Below, in pieces: positions 17,441 to 24,826 of a stretch of DNA of 64,000 nt (positions are counted from its first letter, which is position 1; the number at the start of each line of letters is the position of its first letter). This DNA comes from Nitrospira sp. Ga0074138 (GTDB taxonomy: Bacteria > Nitrospirota > Nitrospiria > Nitrospirales > Nitrospiraceae), in assembly GCA_001464735.1 (NCBI GenBank), contig LNDU01000031.1, positions 62,001-126,000 of the forward strand. Direction: 5' to 3'. The notes under the pieces are model-generated. The model had not been told where the DNA came from. It saw nothing but the letters and a program-made list of their open reading frames with translations, and ran no database searches. The position numbers were made by a program, and so were the translations under genes.

Positions 17441-18124
17441 ATGAAACAATCCATTCGCCTTGTTCTTTTGGATCATCACGAACTAGTACGAGAGGGCTTG
17501 CGCACAATCCTACATGATGCACCTGGCATGGTCGTTGTAGGTGAGGCCGGAACATATACCGATGTGCTTCCTCTCATTAGACAGCAACGTCCGAACTTGG
17601 TGGTCCTCGACTTGCAATTGCCTGATGTTTCCGGCTTGGAAGCGTGCCGGCAGCTGCTGGTAAAAAGACCAAAGCTCAGGCTCCTCGTCTTAACGAGTTG
17701 CACCGAGCCTGCTACGGTTCTTAGAACAATTCAGAGTGGGGCTCATGGGTATGTTCTAAAAAATGTAAGACCGGATGAACTGATCCGCGCCATCCGCACC
17801 GTAGCGGAGGGTCAGAATTATCTCAATTCTGAAATGACCGAACAGATCTTCAAGCGGTTTTGCACTAAAGGGGATCTCGATAAACAAAGCGTGAAGGATT
17901 TAACGCCACAAGAGCTTAGGATCTTGCCGCTTCTGGCTCAAGGGTTGACGAATAAAGAAATCGCTCAGCAACTCCAACTCAGTGATAAGACGGTCAATAA
18001 TTATCTGGCTAACATCTATGACAAGTTCGGGGTGAAGCGACGCGCCGAAGCTGTAGTGCGCTTTTTGAAAGAACAGCCGCCGTCTTTCACCCCCGAGGTC
18101 AGTTCGCCTTCCGGCTCATGCTAG
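17441..18124 (+). CDS. NarL/LuxR-family response regulator
   Basis: The 227-aa product is a full two-domain regulator. The receiver (residues 5-120) has Asp11, phospho-acceptor Asp57 in LVVLDLQLP, Thr-Ser in VLTSC and Lys in YVLKN. The second acidic-pocket residue is His12 instead of Asp. A linker leads to a LuxR-type helix-turn-helix (residues 155-212: LTPQELRILPLLAQGLTNKEIA, then KTVNNYLANIYDKFGV). No histidine kinase is encoded nearby, so it is an orphan that may read a host kinase. It is placed to control the transfer genes or the partition operon. Confidence 0.88.
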   Translation: MKQSIRLVLLDHHELVREGLRTILHDAPGMVVVGEAGTYTDVLPLIRQQRPNLVVLDLQLPDVSGLEACRQLLVKRPKLRLLVLTSCTEPATVLRTIQSGAHGYVLKNVRPDELIRAIRTVAEGQNYLNSEMTEQIFKRFCTKGDLDKQSVKDLTPQELRILPLLAQGLTNKEIAQQLQLSDKTVNNYLANIYDKFGVKRRAEAVVRFLKEQPPSFTPEVSSPSGSC

Positions 18125-18426
18125 TCAGAGGGCATCAATATTTTGATTGAACACTGTGCCCTCAGGAGAATCGTACGGCTTCGAGCTCCTCGGTGGTGAG
18201 ATGCCCATAGCGAGCGCAAGCCTCGTCCAGGACCATCGGTAGCAGTTTATTCCCCCCACATACCATAATTCTTGTCGCCTAAGTGGGCAAACTGCTTCCG
18301 TATGTTCTGCTCCATCAGAACCCATTCTGCATAGTCTTCAGGATCTTTCCGCGCGAGAGGGGTGGCGGGTCCTTATGGACTTGGCCACCCCCTCATGGAA
18401 TTCGTGGTCTGGCGTGATGAGATGAT
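18125..18426. other. Convergent intergenic region with a nested hairpin
   Basis: These 302 bases lie between the regulator gene (+) and the partition gene (-). The first 40 bases hold a nested inverted repeat, described separately. The rest contains short frames without convincing ribosome sites, and I see nothing else in it. Confidence 0.4.
18128..18163 (+). terminator. Nested hairpin after the response-regulator gene
   Basis: GAGGGCA and TGCCCTC (7 bp) enclose a second stem, TCAAT/ATTGA with loop ATTTTG. The element begins 4 nt after the regulator stop. No U-tract follows, so it may terminate by another mechanism or stabilise the mRNA end. Confidence 0.45.
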
Positions 18427-18696
18427 TTACAAGGTGACTCGTTGAATCCACGGACTCTGGGCCACTGTTGCGGATGGAGCGCTCGGGGTCTTCACTCGAG
18501 TGCGCGGGGCGCGGGGCGGTGAGGGTTTGCGCCTCGAGCATGATTCCTTAGCTTGGCGCCGGTGGAATTCAGCCAGGATCATATTACGCAGGAGGGCCGT
18601 GCGCTCTTTGATCGGACGTCGCACGAGATAGCGATACAACGCCTGCTCGTCGGGAATTTGACGGAGATAGAGGGTGAGACGACATGCGTTAGCCAT
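18427..18696 (-). CDS. parR: ParR/StbB-like partition adaptor
   Basis: The 89-aa product follows parM by 5 nt, with GAGGTAGG upstream of the ATG. Residues 5-45 (LTLYLRQ, then DEQALYRYLVRRP and RTALLRNMILAEF) fit the ribbon-helix-helix pattern of ParR/StbB adaptors. The C-terminal half is basic and Pro/Arg-rich. In type II partition systems ParR binds centromere repeats and links them to ParM filaments. Identity rests on size, pattern and gene order. Confidence 0.6.
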   Translation of the reverse strand: MANACRLTLYLRQIPDEQALYRYLVRRPIKERTALLRNMILAEFHRRQAKESCSRRKPSPPRAPRTRVKTPSAPSATVAQSPWIQRVTL

Positions 18697-18701
18697 GATA
18701 C

Positions 18702-19766
18702 CTACCTCGTCCCCACCTCAGTCGTCTCGGTGGAGATCTCTTCATTCAGGGGCTCATACGGCATTTGAGCCGGCTGTCCATAAATCCGGAGCCCCACATT
18801 CAGATACCCCCTGGCGTTGGCAAACTGGGCATCAGGGAGTAGGGTGGCTCCCTCCCGGAAGCTCTTCAAGTACGGGAACAGCAAGCTCGCTCCACCGCCA
18901 CAGAAGAGGACCGATTCATAAGCGGCCGCATGCGGACCCCAGAGATCGCTCATTTTAGCGAGGAGTTGTGAGGCCTGGTCTTTGGCGAGCTGGGTCACTC
19001 GGGCAGTGATGAGATCTGGGTTCACAGCCCGACCTTGGGTGCGGAGTTCTTCTTCCCCGCGAAATGCCCGTTCGACTTCGTAGGGATCAACGGTGCGTCC
19101 CAGCTTCGGGTGCAGCTCCGTCGCGACGGTGGCGAAAATATCATTGATGCCCACCCTCAATCCGGACGAGCCTTGGCTGATGAGTTCATGGCCGGTCATG
19201 GCCACGAATTCGGTGGTGCAGGTTCCGATGTCAACCAGGGCGACTTTGTTCCGGGGGTGTTCGAGTCCAGGGTCGCTGAAGTAGGCACCAACACCTTGGG
19301 GGATCACCGTGACATGTTGAGCGCGAAGGCCAGATTTGATCGTATCAGCCACATGGCTGTTTCCTTGTTGGGCGAGGTATTGCTCATAGGGGAGGCCTGT
19401 GACGATGCAGGCCTGGTCAGGGATGAACTTTTTGGCCTGAGCGATCAAGGCTCGATAGTTGGGCATCGTCCACCACATGGCGTGCATGGTCGAAAACCGC
19501 TCCGTGTGTCCGATGGCCCGTTCGCCAACGATGTATCGCATCCGGTCGACCAAGACTTCGTCGGCTTCCTGTACCCGATTCAGTTGCGTCATCATCGTTG
19601 GGGCGATGGCTGCGACGGCCGACGGGAACATGTGCCGCTGTTCATCTTCCAACACCAGTTTAGTGAATCCGTACCCGAAGTCGACTCCAACGACCGGACC
19701 GCGAGGCTTCGGTGCCCCGTTGAGCTGCTTCGGGACTCGCCGCCGTGTTTGTTTTCTCTCTCCCAT
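18702..19766 (-). CDS. parM: ParM/StbA-like plasmid segregation actin
   Basis: The 354-aa product has the actin-fold ATPase motifs. Phosphate 1 is GVDFGYGFTKL near residue 21. The connect and phosphate 2 region is VALVDIGTCTTEF near residue 175. The adenosine motif FCGGGASLL is near residue 295. ParM proteins polymerise to push plasmid copies apart. The start at 19766 is chosen because AAGGAGG lies at ideal distance; the frame continues upstream without support. It is followed by the ParR-like gene. Upstream lie an inverted repeat and a GANCGTAATA box, probably its control region. Confidence 0.88.
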   Translation of the reverse strand: MGERKQTRRRVPKQLNGAPKPRGPVVGVDFGYGFTKLVLEDEQRHMFPSAVAAIAPTMMTQLNRVQEADEVLVDRMRYIVGERAIGHTERFSTMHAMWWTMPNYRALIAQAKKFIPDQACIVTGLPYEQYLAQQGNSHVADTIKSGLRAQHVTVIPQGVGAYFSDPGLEHPRNKVALVDIGTCTTEFVAMTGHELISQGSSGLRVGINDIFATVATELHPKLGRTVDPYEVERAFRGEEELRTQGRAVNPDLITARVTQLAKDQASQLLAKMSDLWGPHAAAYESVLFCGGGASLLFPYLKSFREGATLLPDAQFANARGYLNVGLRIYGQPAQMPYEPLNEEISTETTEVGTR

Positions 19767-19785
19767 AACCGTCCTCCTTCGTAGT

Positions 19786-19822
19786 GTGAGATCAACCTGA
19801 CAGTGTTCTATTACGATCTCAC
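19786..19822. promoter_or_regulatory. Inverted repeat before parM
   Basis: GTGAGATC (19786-19793) and GATCTCAC (19815-19822) form an 8-bp perfect inverted repeat with a 21-base spacer, 20 nt upstream of the parM start codon. Its right arm overlaps the GANCGTAATA box. Autoregulation by the ParR-like protein is a natural guess. Confidence 0.5.
19809..19818 (-). promoter_or_regulatory. GANCGTAATA box before parM
   Basis: On the - strand this reads GATCGTAATA, 42 nt before the parM start. The same box precedes three other - strand genes (see 48532, 50163 and 59731). It may be a -10-type promoter core, because TAATA resembles a -10 element and no good -35 is present. Confidence 0.5.
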
Positions 19823-20057
19823 TCTCCCGCTCTCCGAGGAATGTCACCATGGGGCTCCATGCAGAGTGTCCTGCTGATTATCAGGGGGTCGGACGTGGGC
19901 TGGCCTACGGCTAAGACGCTGGATCGACGCGACTGATGCTGGGATTCTCAACAAGGCGAGGCGATGATCTGACGTAACTCCTGGCGATTGGCTTGCATAG
20001 TGACCTGCTACACGACTGTGTAAGTACGCGAAACGACAGACCATTGAGGCATAAGTC

Positions 20058-20105
20058 TTTGATGCAAAGTTTGATGCGAAAAGTGGTGCGAAATATGGCG
20101 TGAAC
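20058..20105. repeat. Four tandem 12-bp repeats (iteron-like)
   Basis: Consecutive 12-base units: TTTGATGCAAAG, TTTGATGCGAAA, AGTGGTGCGAAA and TATGGCGTGAAC. The core is G(A/G)TGCGAAA and it decays rightward. The placement in the gap between parM and the divergent operon fits binding sites for the ParR-like protein or a replication initiator. Confidence 0.55.
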
Positions 20106-20231
20106 GCGAGGTGGAATCGTGTTGGATGCTGATCATCGAGTCGGAGGGTGATGGCCCAACGGGGAGTGTAATACTCGTGTGGAAGGGGAGAAGCGGGTAC
20201 CGGAGGACCGGGATCGTGTCAGGGAAATGTC

Positions 20232-20259
20232 AGGACATAATTAATAAAGGATTCATAAT
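20232..20259 (+). promoter_or_regulatory. Candidate promoter of the 20.3-21.7 kb operon
   Basis: AGGACA (20232) and CATAAT (20254) are separated by 16 bases and match sigma-70 elements at four and five of six positions. They lie 35 nt before the first gene's GTG. Confidence 0.35.
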
Positions 20260-20293
20260 GCAATACATGACTCCCACAGTACGGAGGTAGTTG

Positions 20294-20773
20294 GTGGAGC
20301 AAAAGGACCCCCATGGTACGGAACCTAGTATGGATCAGGGCCTCGCGGCCGACCGGTATGCGAAGGGGCGAACGGATGAATTGGAACACACGGCTGGAGT
20401 CGCCGAACCGAATCTCCGTGGAATCCAAAAATTGGAGTATCAACGGGAGGTGCGAGACCTGATTGGGAAGCTTCAGTCCGCGATGCCTAGTCTACTCCCA
20501 TGGGTGGAAGGGTACGTGATTGGGATCGTGCATCCTGAGTGGGCGGTGGAGAAGATTGACCAGGCGCTGGAACATATTTATGAGCGTGTTCCAGATGCGA
20601 CCCCACGGCGAGCGGCAAATGAAGTGGTGTTCTATAAACGGATTAAGCAGAAGATGTTTAGTTATGTGTGGTCTCGCGCGCAAGTCGTGAAGATGCGAGT
20701 GTATAAACGGAAGCTGCGGGCTGAAATTGCACAGATTGAGGAACCATTATGTCAGGACGAACCCATGCCCTAG
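20294..20773 (+). CDS. Uncharacterised soluble protein
   Basis: The 159-aa product starts at GTG 20294, six bases after ACGGAGG (a TTG lies one codon upstream). It is mostly helical and charged. No signal peptide or recognised domain is present; the tail KMRVYKRKLRAEIAQIEEP is a basic helix. It overlaps the next gene by 25 nt, which indicates one transcription unit of three genes. Confidence 0.65.
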   Translation: MEQKDPHGTEPSMDQGLAADRYAKGRTDELEHTAGVAEPNLRGIQKLEYQREVRDLIGKLQSAMPSLLPWVEGYVIGIVHPEWAVEKIDQALEHIYERVPDATPRRAANEVVFYKRIKQKMFSYVWSRAQVVKMRVYKRKLRAEIAQIEEPLCQDEPMP

Positions 20774-21099
20774 TGCCTGCTGGTTTAGCTTCCGTGGTCT
20801 TCCAGGGCGATCCTCTACTGACCCTCACGGCGGCTCTTGCAGGGTTAGCTCCGGATATCGATGAACCGGAATCTGTCATTGGTCAACGGTGTTGGCTTCT
20901 CGCATGGTGGATTAAGTATGTATTTGGCCATCGGACTGTGAGTCATTCTCTTGTGATGGTTGCCCTGGTGGCACTCCTAGGTTTCTGCGTAGCGCTTCCG
21001 ATTCCGTTTATCGTCGCGATCTGTGTTGGGGTGTTGGTGACGATCGGGATGTTGATCGTCCGGATGCAAATAGAGATGGGAACTCTTCAGAATGGATAG
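20749..21099 (+). CDS. Short YdjM/DUF457-like membrane protein
   Basis: The 116-aa product shows the pattern of the YdjM (DUF457) membrane family: THALVPAGLAS at the N-terminus, ALAGLAPDIDEPES, IGQR, then VFGHRTVSHSLV. The Asp and His residues are those proposed to bind metal. Two hydrophobic segments follow. Family members are usually longer (over 160 aa), so this is a short version. Members are inner-membrane proteins, some controlled by LexA. Confidence 0.65.
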   Translation: MSGRTHALVPAGLASVVFQGDPLLTLTAALAGLAPDIDEPESVIGQRCWLLAWWIKYVFGHRTVSHSLVMVALVALLGFCVALPIPFIVAICVGVLVTIGMLIVRMQIEMGTLQNG

Positions 21100-21121
21100 G
21101 TATCTGGAGGAAGGAACGGAT

Positions 21122-21670
21122 ATGAGCGAGACGGGTGAAGGAGAAGTGTGGCGAGTGGTCTGTTATCGGGCACGTCGGGAACATGAGCGGCAGATGAATA
21201 TGCTGGCAAGTGGACGGTGGCCTGGGACAACACCAGAAACGAACACGGTGAAAGTGATGATGTTCCGTGGTGAGGAGTGTGATTGGTTGAGTGTAGGGAA
21301 AGCGAGTTGGGTTAGCGCAGTGGAGTATTATTCTGATAAGGCGCGATTGGTAGGCGGGGTGGCGATTGGGGCCATTATGGTTGGGGTCATGCCAGAACAA
21401 GAGCAGGGGAAAGTCCACTTACGTCCTGCGTTACTGACGGTCGTGACGGGTGTTGGGATGTGTGAGGGGCGTCGATTTGATATCGGGCATCGATTTACTG
21501 AGGAACCTGAGGCGGTCGTGTTTTACGGCCCGGTGTCGATGGATGGAGAGGGTGTGACGAAGGCTAGGGATTGGAACGTGGAGTGTGGAATGGAAGGGAT
21601 CTTGATTGGGCCGTGGCCGAAGCGACTCCCTCGGTTGGTGTCGTCCGGCGGCGAAGTGATCACGAAGTGA
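21122..21670 (+). CDS. Uncharacterised protein
   Basis: The 182-aa product starts after GGAGGAAGG. It begins with a charged segment including CYRARREHERQ, then has several Val/Gly-rich beta-type stretches (VGGVAIGAIMVGVM). Four Cys are spread without a clear zinc pattern. It is the last gene of the + operon. No family is recognised. Confidence 0.6.
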   Translation: MSETGEGEVWRVVCYRARREHERQMNMLASGRWPGTTPETNTVKVMMFRGEECDWLSVGKASWVSAVEYYSDKARLVGGVAIGAIMVGVMPEQEQGKVHLRPALLTVVTGVGMCEGRRFDIGHRFTEEPEAVVFYGPVSMDGEGVTKARDWNVECGMEGILIGPWPKRLPRLVSSGGEVITK

Positions 21671-22094
21671 GCGCGGAGCCGCCATCCCTTCTGATGCCGC
21701 TAGTCTGTCTGTGTGACGGGTCTGTCCTTAGTTGGTTGCTCTCGCGCTCTACTTCCAAGTTCGCTGTTTTGGCCGCGCAGCCCACGCAGGGTGTGGGCGA
21801 AGCGGCACCTCCCTGCAACTCTCCCTCATGTCGAACCTACTGAAGTGAGGGCAGACCAGGCGCCAGAGGATGTCTGGGACCCGGTCTGTGCCGATCGTAT
21901 GGCAGCCGGCGACTCAGTCCAGCGACTAAACGCACGATCCATGAGAGATCGAAACTGAACCGGCGGTCCCTCACACGGCAACGGTGGCTGGGGATGAGGG
22001 TTGTTTGGGTACATCCGGCCGCGACGTCCTCGCGAACAGCGAGGGCAGAGCGGCCATCCTTGCTCCTGTTCAGGTGATGCCCACGTAGAGAGAG
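21671..22094. other. Convergent intergenic region with two small hairpins
   Basis: These 424 bases lie between convergent genes. They contain GCCCAC/GTGGGC (21780-21798) and CCTCGC-GAACA-GCGAGG (22028-22044). Either could be part of a transcription end for the + operon or the - strand run. No gene is supported. Confidence 0.4.
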
Positions 22095-22259
22095 TTACGA
22101 GCGGTGGAGCGCCTCACGTAACGCTTGGCGATCGGCATGCTCACGGGCTTCAGCACGAGCACGTTTGATGGACCTGGTTCGAGCAAGGGCATCGAGGTCC
22201 TGATGGGCGAGTTGTTGGAGTTTCGCACGTTCGGCTGGATGCAGGGTGTAGCGACGCAT
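22095..22259 (-). CDS. Small basic helical protein
   Basis: The 54-aa product starts at 22259 after TAGGAGGACCACCC. It is one charged helix rich in Arg, Ala, Glu and Leu (RAKLQQLAHQDLDALARTRS, then RAEAREHADRQ). The longer frame extending upstream has no ribosome site. It lies at the downstream end of the 22-38 kb - strand run. The function is unknown. Confidence 0.55.
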   Translation of the reverse strand: MRRYTLHPAERAKLQQLAHQDLDALARTRSIKRARAEAREHADRQALREALHRS

Positions 22260-22287
22260 GGGTGGTCCTCCTAGTTGATGTGAGAGA

Positions 22288-22497
22288 TCACCCAGAGGTG
22301 CTATTCTGCGAGCGTAGCGAGCCTCTGTGCTGTTGTCGACGTGACCATCGTTTCCAATAGCGTTTATCCTGTCCTTTGATGCGCTCAGGCCAGCATCCGT
22401 CTCCGTTGTAGTCCCACAGAATACCCTTACGCCGCCAGCCTTGTCTGGATTTGCGTGTCCGAGCATGATCAGAACGAGGATTTGCAGACTGACGCAT
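22288..22497 (-). CDS. Small very basic hypothetical protein
   Basis: The 69-aa frame has 15 or more Arg/Lys residues and several Trp, with GAGGG seven bases before the ATG. A CCCTC-ATC-GAGGG hairpin overlaps that ribosome site. It may be a small nucleic-acid-binding protein, or a chance frame. Confidence 0.35.
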   Translation of the reverse strand: MRQSANPRSDHARTRKSRQGWRRKGILWDYNGDGCWPERIKGQDKRYWKRWSRRQQHRGSLRSQNSTSG

Positions 22498-22733
22498 AGT
22501 TGAACCCTCGATGAGGGCAGGCTCCCCTTCATCCGTGCGGTCCGTACAAGGTGACGGACATACACGGATTGAGGCCGGGGCACACCTAGCCTGCCCTCCC
22601 TCCGGTCATCACTGCTCAGGGCTGCCTGGATCCAACGCTATGATCTCCGACAGTCGGCTCCCTGAACTCTCATCGAGGTGTTCGCCGGATCAGGGCGAAC
22701 AGCCTACTCATGTTGACAAGGAAAGCACGAGCG

Positions 22734-23126
22734 TTAATACAGACGATCGTGAGCCATCATGATTGAGCGTGTCTTTGGCAAGACTGGCACCGATAGTTCG
22801 AGATACACGAGGCAGCGTCCTTGTGATGCGTTCCAGTGTGTCTTGGCTGGAGTCGCAACGGCGAGGTTGAGTTCTTCGGCGGTGACCAGGTGCCGGGATT
22901 GTGCGATGGCTAAACCCTTCTTGATCTGAAAGAGCGCGCGTTGGTGAGCAAGATTGCATGCCAAGGACTCATTTTGGGACGAGCCAGATGACCACCCAGT
23001 TCCTTGGATAATCGTCATTTCGGTCAGGACAGGGGCGGGGATGGCCAATCCGGTTGACTCGATCGGTTCAGCGAATCCAGGCGTCATGGAACAGAGTAGC
23101 AGTGTCAGAATGATTAGTAGGCGCAT
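22734..23126 (-). CDS. Small exported protein
   Basis: The 130-aa product has a classical signal peptide (LLIILTLLLCSMTPGFAEP, cleavage after residue 19). The mature part has two Cys (in LACNLAHQRAL and GRCLVYLEL) likely to form a disulfide. CGGAGGTCACC precedes the ATG. The 5' leader contains one of the five conserved small hairpins. The family is unknown. Confidence 0.7.
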   Translation of the reverse strand: MRLLIILTLLLCSMTPGFAEPIESTGLAIPAPVLTEMTIIQGTGWSSGSSQNESLACNLAHQRALFQIKKGLAIAQSRHLVTAEELNLAVATPAKTHWNASQGRCLVYLELSVPVLPKTRSIMMAHDRLY

Positions 23127-23176
23127 GGTGACCTCCGGGTGAACGATGTGTTGAGAGTGCCTCCCGGCGCGACCTG

Positions 23177-23191
23177 CCCGCCAAGCGGGCC
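23177..23191 (-). repeat. Leader hairpin, copy 1
   Basis: Perfect 6-bp stem GCCCGC/GCGGGC with a 3-base loop, 50 nt before the start of the exported-protein gene. On the mRNA strand the flanks are G before the stem and AGGTC after it. Confidence 0.6.
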
Positions 23192-23334
23192 TCAGTCAGA
23201 ACCACGTGTGGCAGCAAAGGGAGTGGGGAACATGGGGAGGTGCGACGGCGATACCAGTCGATAGGGGAGTACGGATATTGGGGGAAGACGAGTGGAGCGA
23301 GTAGGTGATGAGAGCTTGAGGAACTGAAGACGTG

Positions 23335-23535
23335 TCAGGCGCATGAGGAGGACGACCTGCGCAGGTTGTGTCGGATGCGTCGAGGATTCGTGGCCAGATC
23401 TTGTGCGATGAGACGTTGTTGTCGTGAGATCTGCCGGGCATACGGAAACCTTCGCGCAAGGATGAGAGCGAGAAACGTCAGTAGAGTCATCAGTAGGCCG
23501 ATGTTGGAAATGGGACATCCACTGAGGAAAGACAT
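23335..23535 (-). CDS. Small membrane protein
   Basis: The 66-aa product has one membrane segment (about residues 8-28, IGLLMTLLTFLALIL) followed by a very basic cytoplasmic tail (about 12 Arg/Lys). AGAGGTGAGCC precedes the ATG. The positive-inside rule places the tail in the cytoplasm. The function is unknown. Confidence 0.5.
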   Translation of the reverse strand: MSFLSGCPISNIGLLMTLLTFLALILARRFPYARQISRQQRLIAQDLATNPRRIRHNLRRSSSSCA

Positions 23536-23977
23536 GGCTCACCTCTGGCGTGAGAGGAAGTGTAGATATGGAAATCGGTGCAGACACGTCCGAAGTCATC
23601 GATGTGCTACTACGCCAAAGAGCGTCACCGGTCTTGTTCGGTGAAAGTTGGCGAGCCGATCGGACTCGTCTCTCTCATCAGCCTCACTCCCCTTTACCCT
23701 AGACCTACCACGCAAGACCGTTGTGTCCAGGGGCACTGGATTGAACCAGCCGGCAGTGCCAAATGGGCCTCACTCATTATCAGATGGCTGCTTCCAAGCC
23801 TACTGTTCGATGACCTCGGAGTTGAGTCATGGTTTCGAGTGTGTGGTCCGCGATCGTCCCAGCGGACCAGAGGGTGGACGGTATTCTCATAGCCTGCCGT
23901 CTCAGGTAACGGATAAGGAAAGAGGCCATGTCGTGAATTGACGTGGCCCCTTCGGTCTGGCGACTGGCGTGCTGATG
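23536..23977. other. Intergenic region before the small membrane protein
   Basis: These 442 bases lie upstream of the small membrane protein and downstream of ssb on the - strand. They hold the ssb terminator and a 7-bp inverted repeat, GGCACTG/CAGTGCC (23732-23760), whose loop contains GATTGAACC. No gene is supported. Confidence 0.45.
23920..23952 (-). terminator. Terminator of the ssb gene
   Basis: On the - strand AAGGGGCCACGTC and GACATGGCCTCTT form a 13-bp stem with one mismatch and one wobble, loop AATTCAC. It is followed by TCCTT and begins 26 nt after the ssb stop. Confidence 0.6.
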
Positions 23978-24379
23978 CTACGCGGCTTGTGCCTGACCCT
24001 GTTTCCGCTGCACCACTTGGTACTTGGATGCGACCAGTTCCAAGCGGCTGCGCTTCTGACCTTGGGCATCTTGCCAGGCATTTTCCTGGAGTCGACCTTC
24101 GATCTCAACGTAATCGCCTTTGGAGACTTCGTTGGCGAACGTCATGCCTTTGTCACCGAACATGGTGACCGGAACGCGCGTGGTTTTGGTGACGCGCTTC
24201 TGGTTGGCATCGTCGTACTCGTTCTTGATGTAGATCGTGCAGCTGATCACGGGATTCTTCCGGGTGCTGCGAACCTCCGGCTTATTGCCGATGCGCCCAC
24301 GACACTTGAAGTGATTCTGGTCGTTCCAGGGCTTGGATGAGGCCGGGGCGTTGCTCGGGGTGGATGGGGTGTCAGACAT
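23978..24379 (-). CDS. ssb: Single-stranded DNA-binding protein (OB fold), copy 1
   Basis: The 133-aa product has an SSB-type OB fold from residue 20: HFKCRGRIGNKPEV, then VTKTTRVPVTMFGDKG, ANEVSKGDYVEIEGRL, and a C-terminal strand. The tail is Gln/Ala-rich and lacks the acidic DDIPF-type tip that recruits host repair proteins. GTAGGAGGTTTCCC precedes the ATG. It is one of four OB-fold proteins in the window. Conjugative elements often carry ssb to protect incoming single strands. Confidence 0.85.
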   Translation of the reverse strand: MSDTPSTPSNAPASSKPWNDQNHFKCRGRIGNKPEVRSTRKNPVISCTIYIKNEYDDANQKRVTKTTRVPVTMFGDKGMTFANEVSKGDYVEIEGRLQENAWQDAQGQKRSRLELVASKYQVVQRKQGQAQAA

Positions 24380-24436
24380 GGGAAACCTCCTACAATAAGA
24401 CTCTCAAGGAGTCGGTGAAGAACAACAGGTCGTGGA

Positions 24437-24757
24437 TTACGCGGCCTGCGATGCGAGAACAATACGAAGTGGAGCCTGTGTCTCGCGCACGAAGGCTCTG
24501 AGGATGCCGATCACCTGACGTTTCATGGGCGTCGTGGTGACCTGATCGATCGTGACGTGGCATACCCTGGCGGCTGAGGCCGCCCGCACGATGCTGACGT
24601 CTGCGGTATCTCCGGTTTGCAGATTCGTGAGATGGAGTTGTTGACGGCACACAGAATAGTGACTGAGTGACCCACTCAGGCGTACATCCGAGGCATTGCC
24701 GATGAGCGCAATGGCAACAGCTAAGGGGCTATGACAGTGTAATCGCTGTCGAGTCAT
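24437..24757 (-). CDS. Uncharacterised small protein
   Basis: The 106-aa product starts after GAGGAGGGATC. It appears compact, with alternating strands (VSIVRAASAARVCHVTIDQVTTTP) and a basic helix near the end (RQVIGILRAFV). Three Cys are present without a clear pattern. The leader carries a conserved small hairpin. No family is recognised. Confidence 0.6.
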   Translation of the reverse strand: MTRQRLHCHSPLAVAIALIGNASDVRLSGSLSHYSVCRQQLHLTNLQTGDTADVSIVRAASAARVCHVTIDQVTTTPMKRQVIGILRAFVRETQAPLRIVLASQAA

Positions 24758-24798
24758 GATCCCTCCTCATGTATGAACGATCATGCTCGCATCAGGCT

Positions 24799-24813
24799 AC
24801 CCGCAAGGCGGGT
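24799..24813 (-). repeat. Leader hairpin, copy 2
   Basis: Perfect 6-bp stem ACCCGC/GCGGGT with a 3-base loop, 41 nt before the start at 24757. Downstream flank on the mRNA strand is AGCC. Confidence 0.65.
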
Positions 24814-24826
24814 CTCCGGAATCCCC

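Larger units (their letters stand above)
19767..20293. other. Regulatory gap between parM and the + operon, candidate centromere
   Basis: This 527-base gap is the longest non-coding stretch beside a partition gene. It holds an 8-bp inverted repeat overlapping a GANCGTAATA box before parM, four tandem 12-bp units at 20058-20105, and a promoter-like pair before the + operon. This is where a parC-like centromere would be expected. No convincing gene is seen. Confidence 0.55.

Noticed and set aside
19035..19784. A 249-codon + strand frame opposite parM
   Set aside because: It is the antisense shadow of a well-supported actin-like gene, with no ribosome site of its own.
19844..20044. A 66-codon - strand frame upstream of parM, partly resembling the 22095-22259 protein in another frame
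   Set aside because: It has no ribosome site and overlaps the likely control region; the resemblance covers only about a dozen residues.
22031..22044. CCTCGC-GAACA-GCGAGG as a member of the leader-hairpin family
   Set aside because: No - strand gene start lies 35-50 nt downstream, and the flanks differ.
23731..23761. tRNA-like T-arm (GGTTCAATCC on the - strand within a 7-bp stem)
   Set aside because: The loop would have six rather than seven bases, and no acceptor, D or anticodon arm can be laid out around it.
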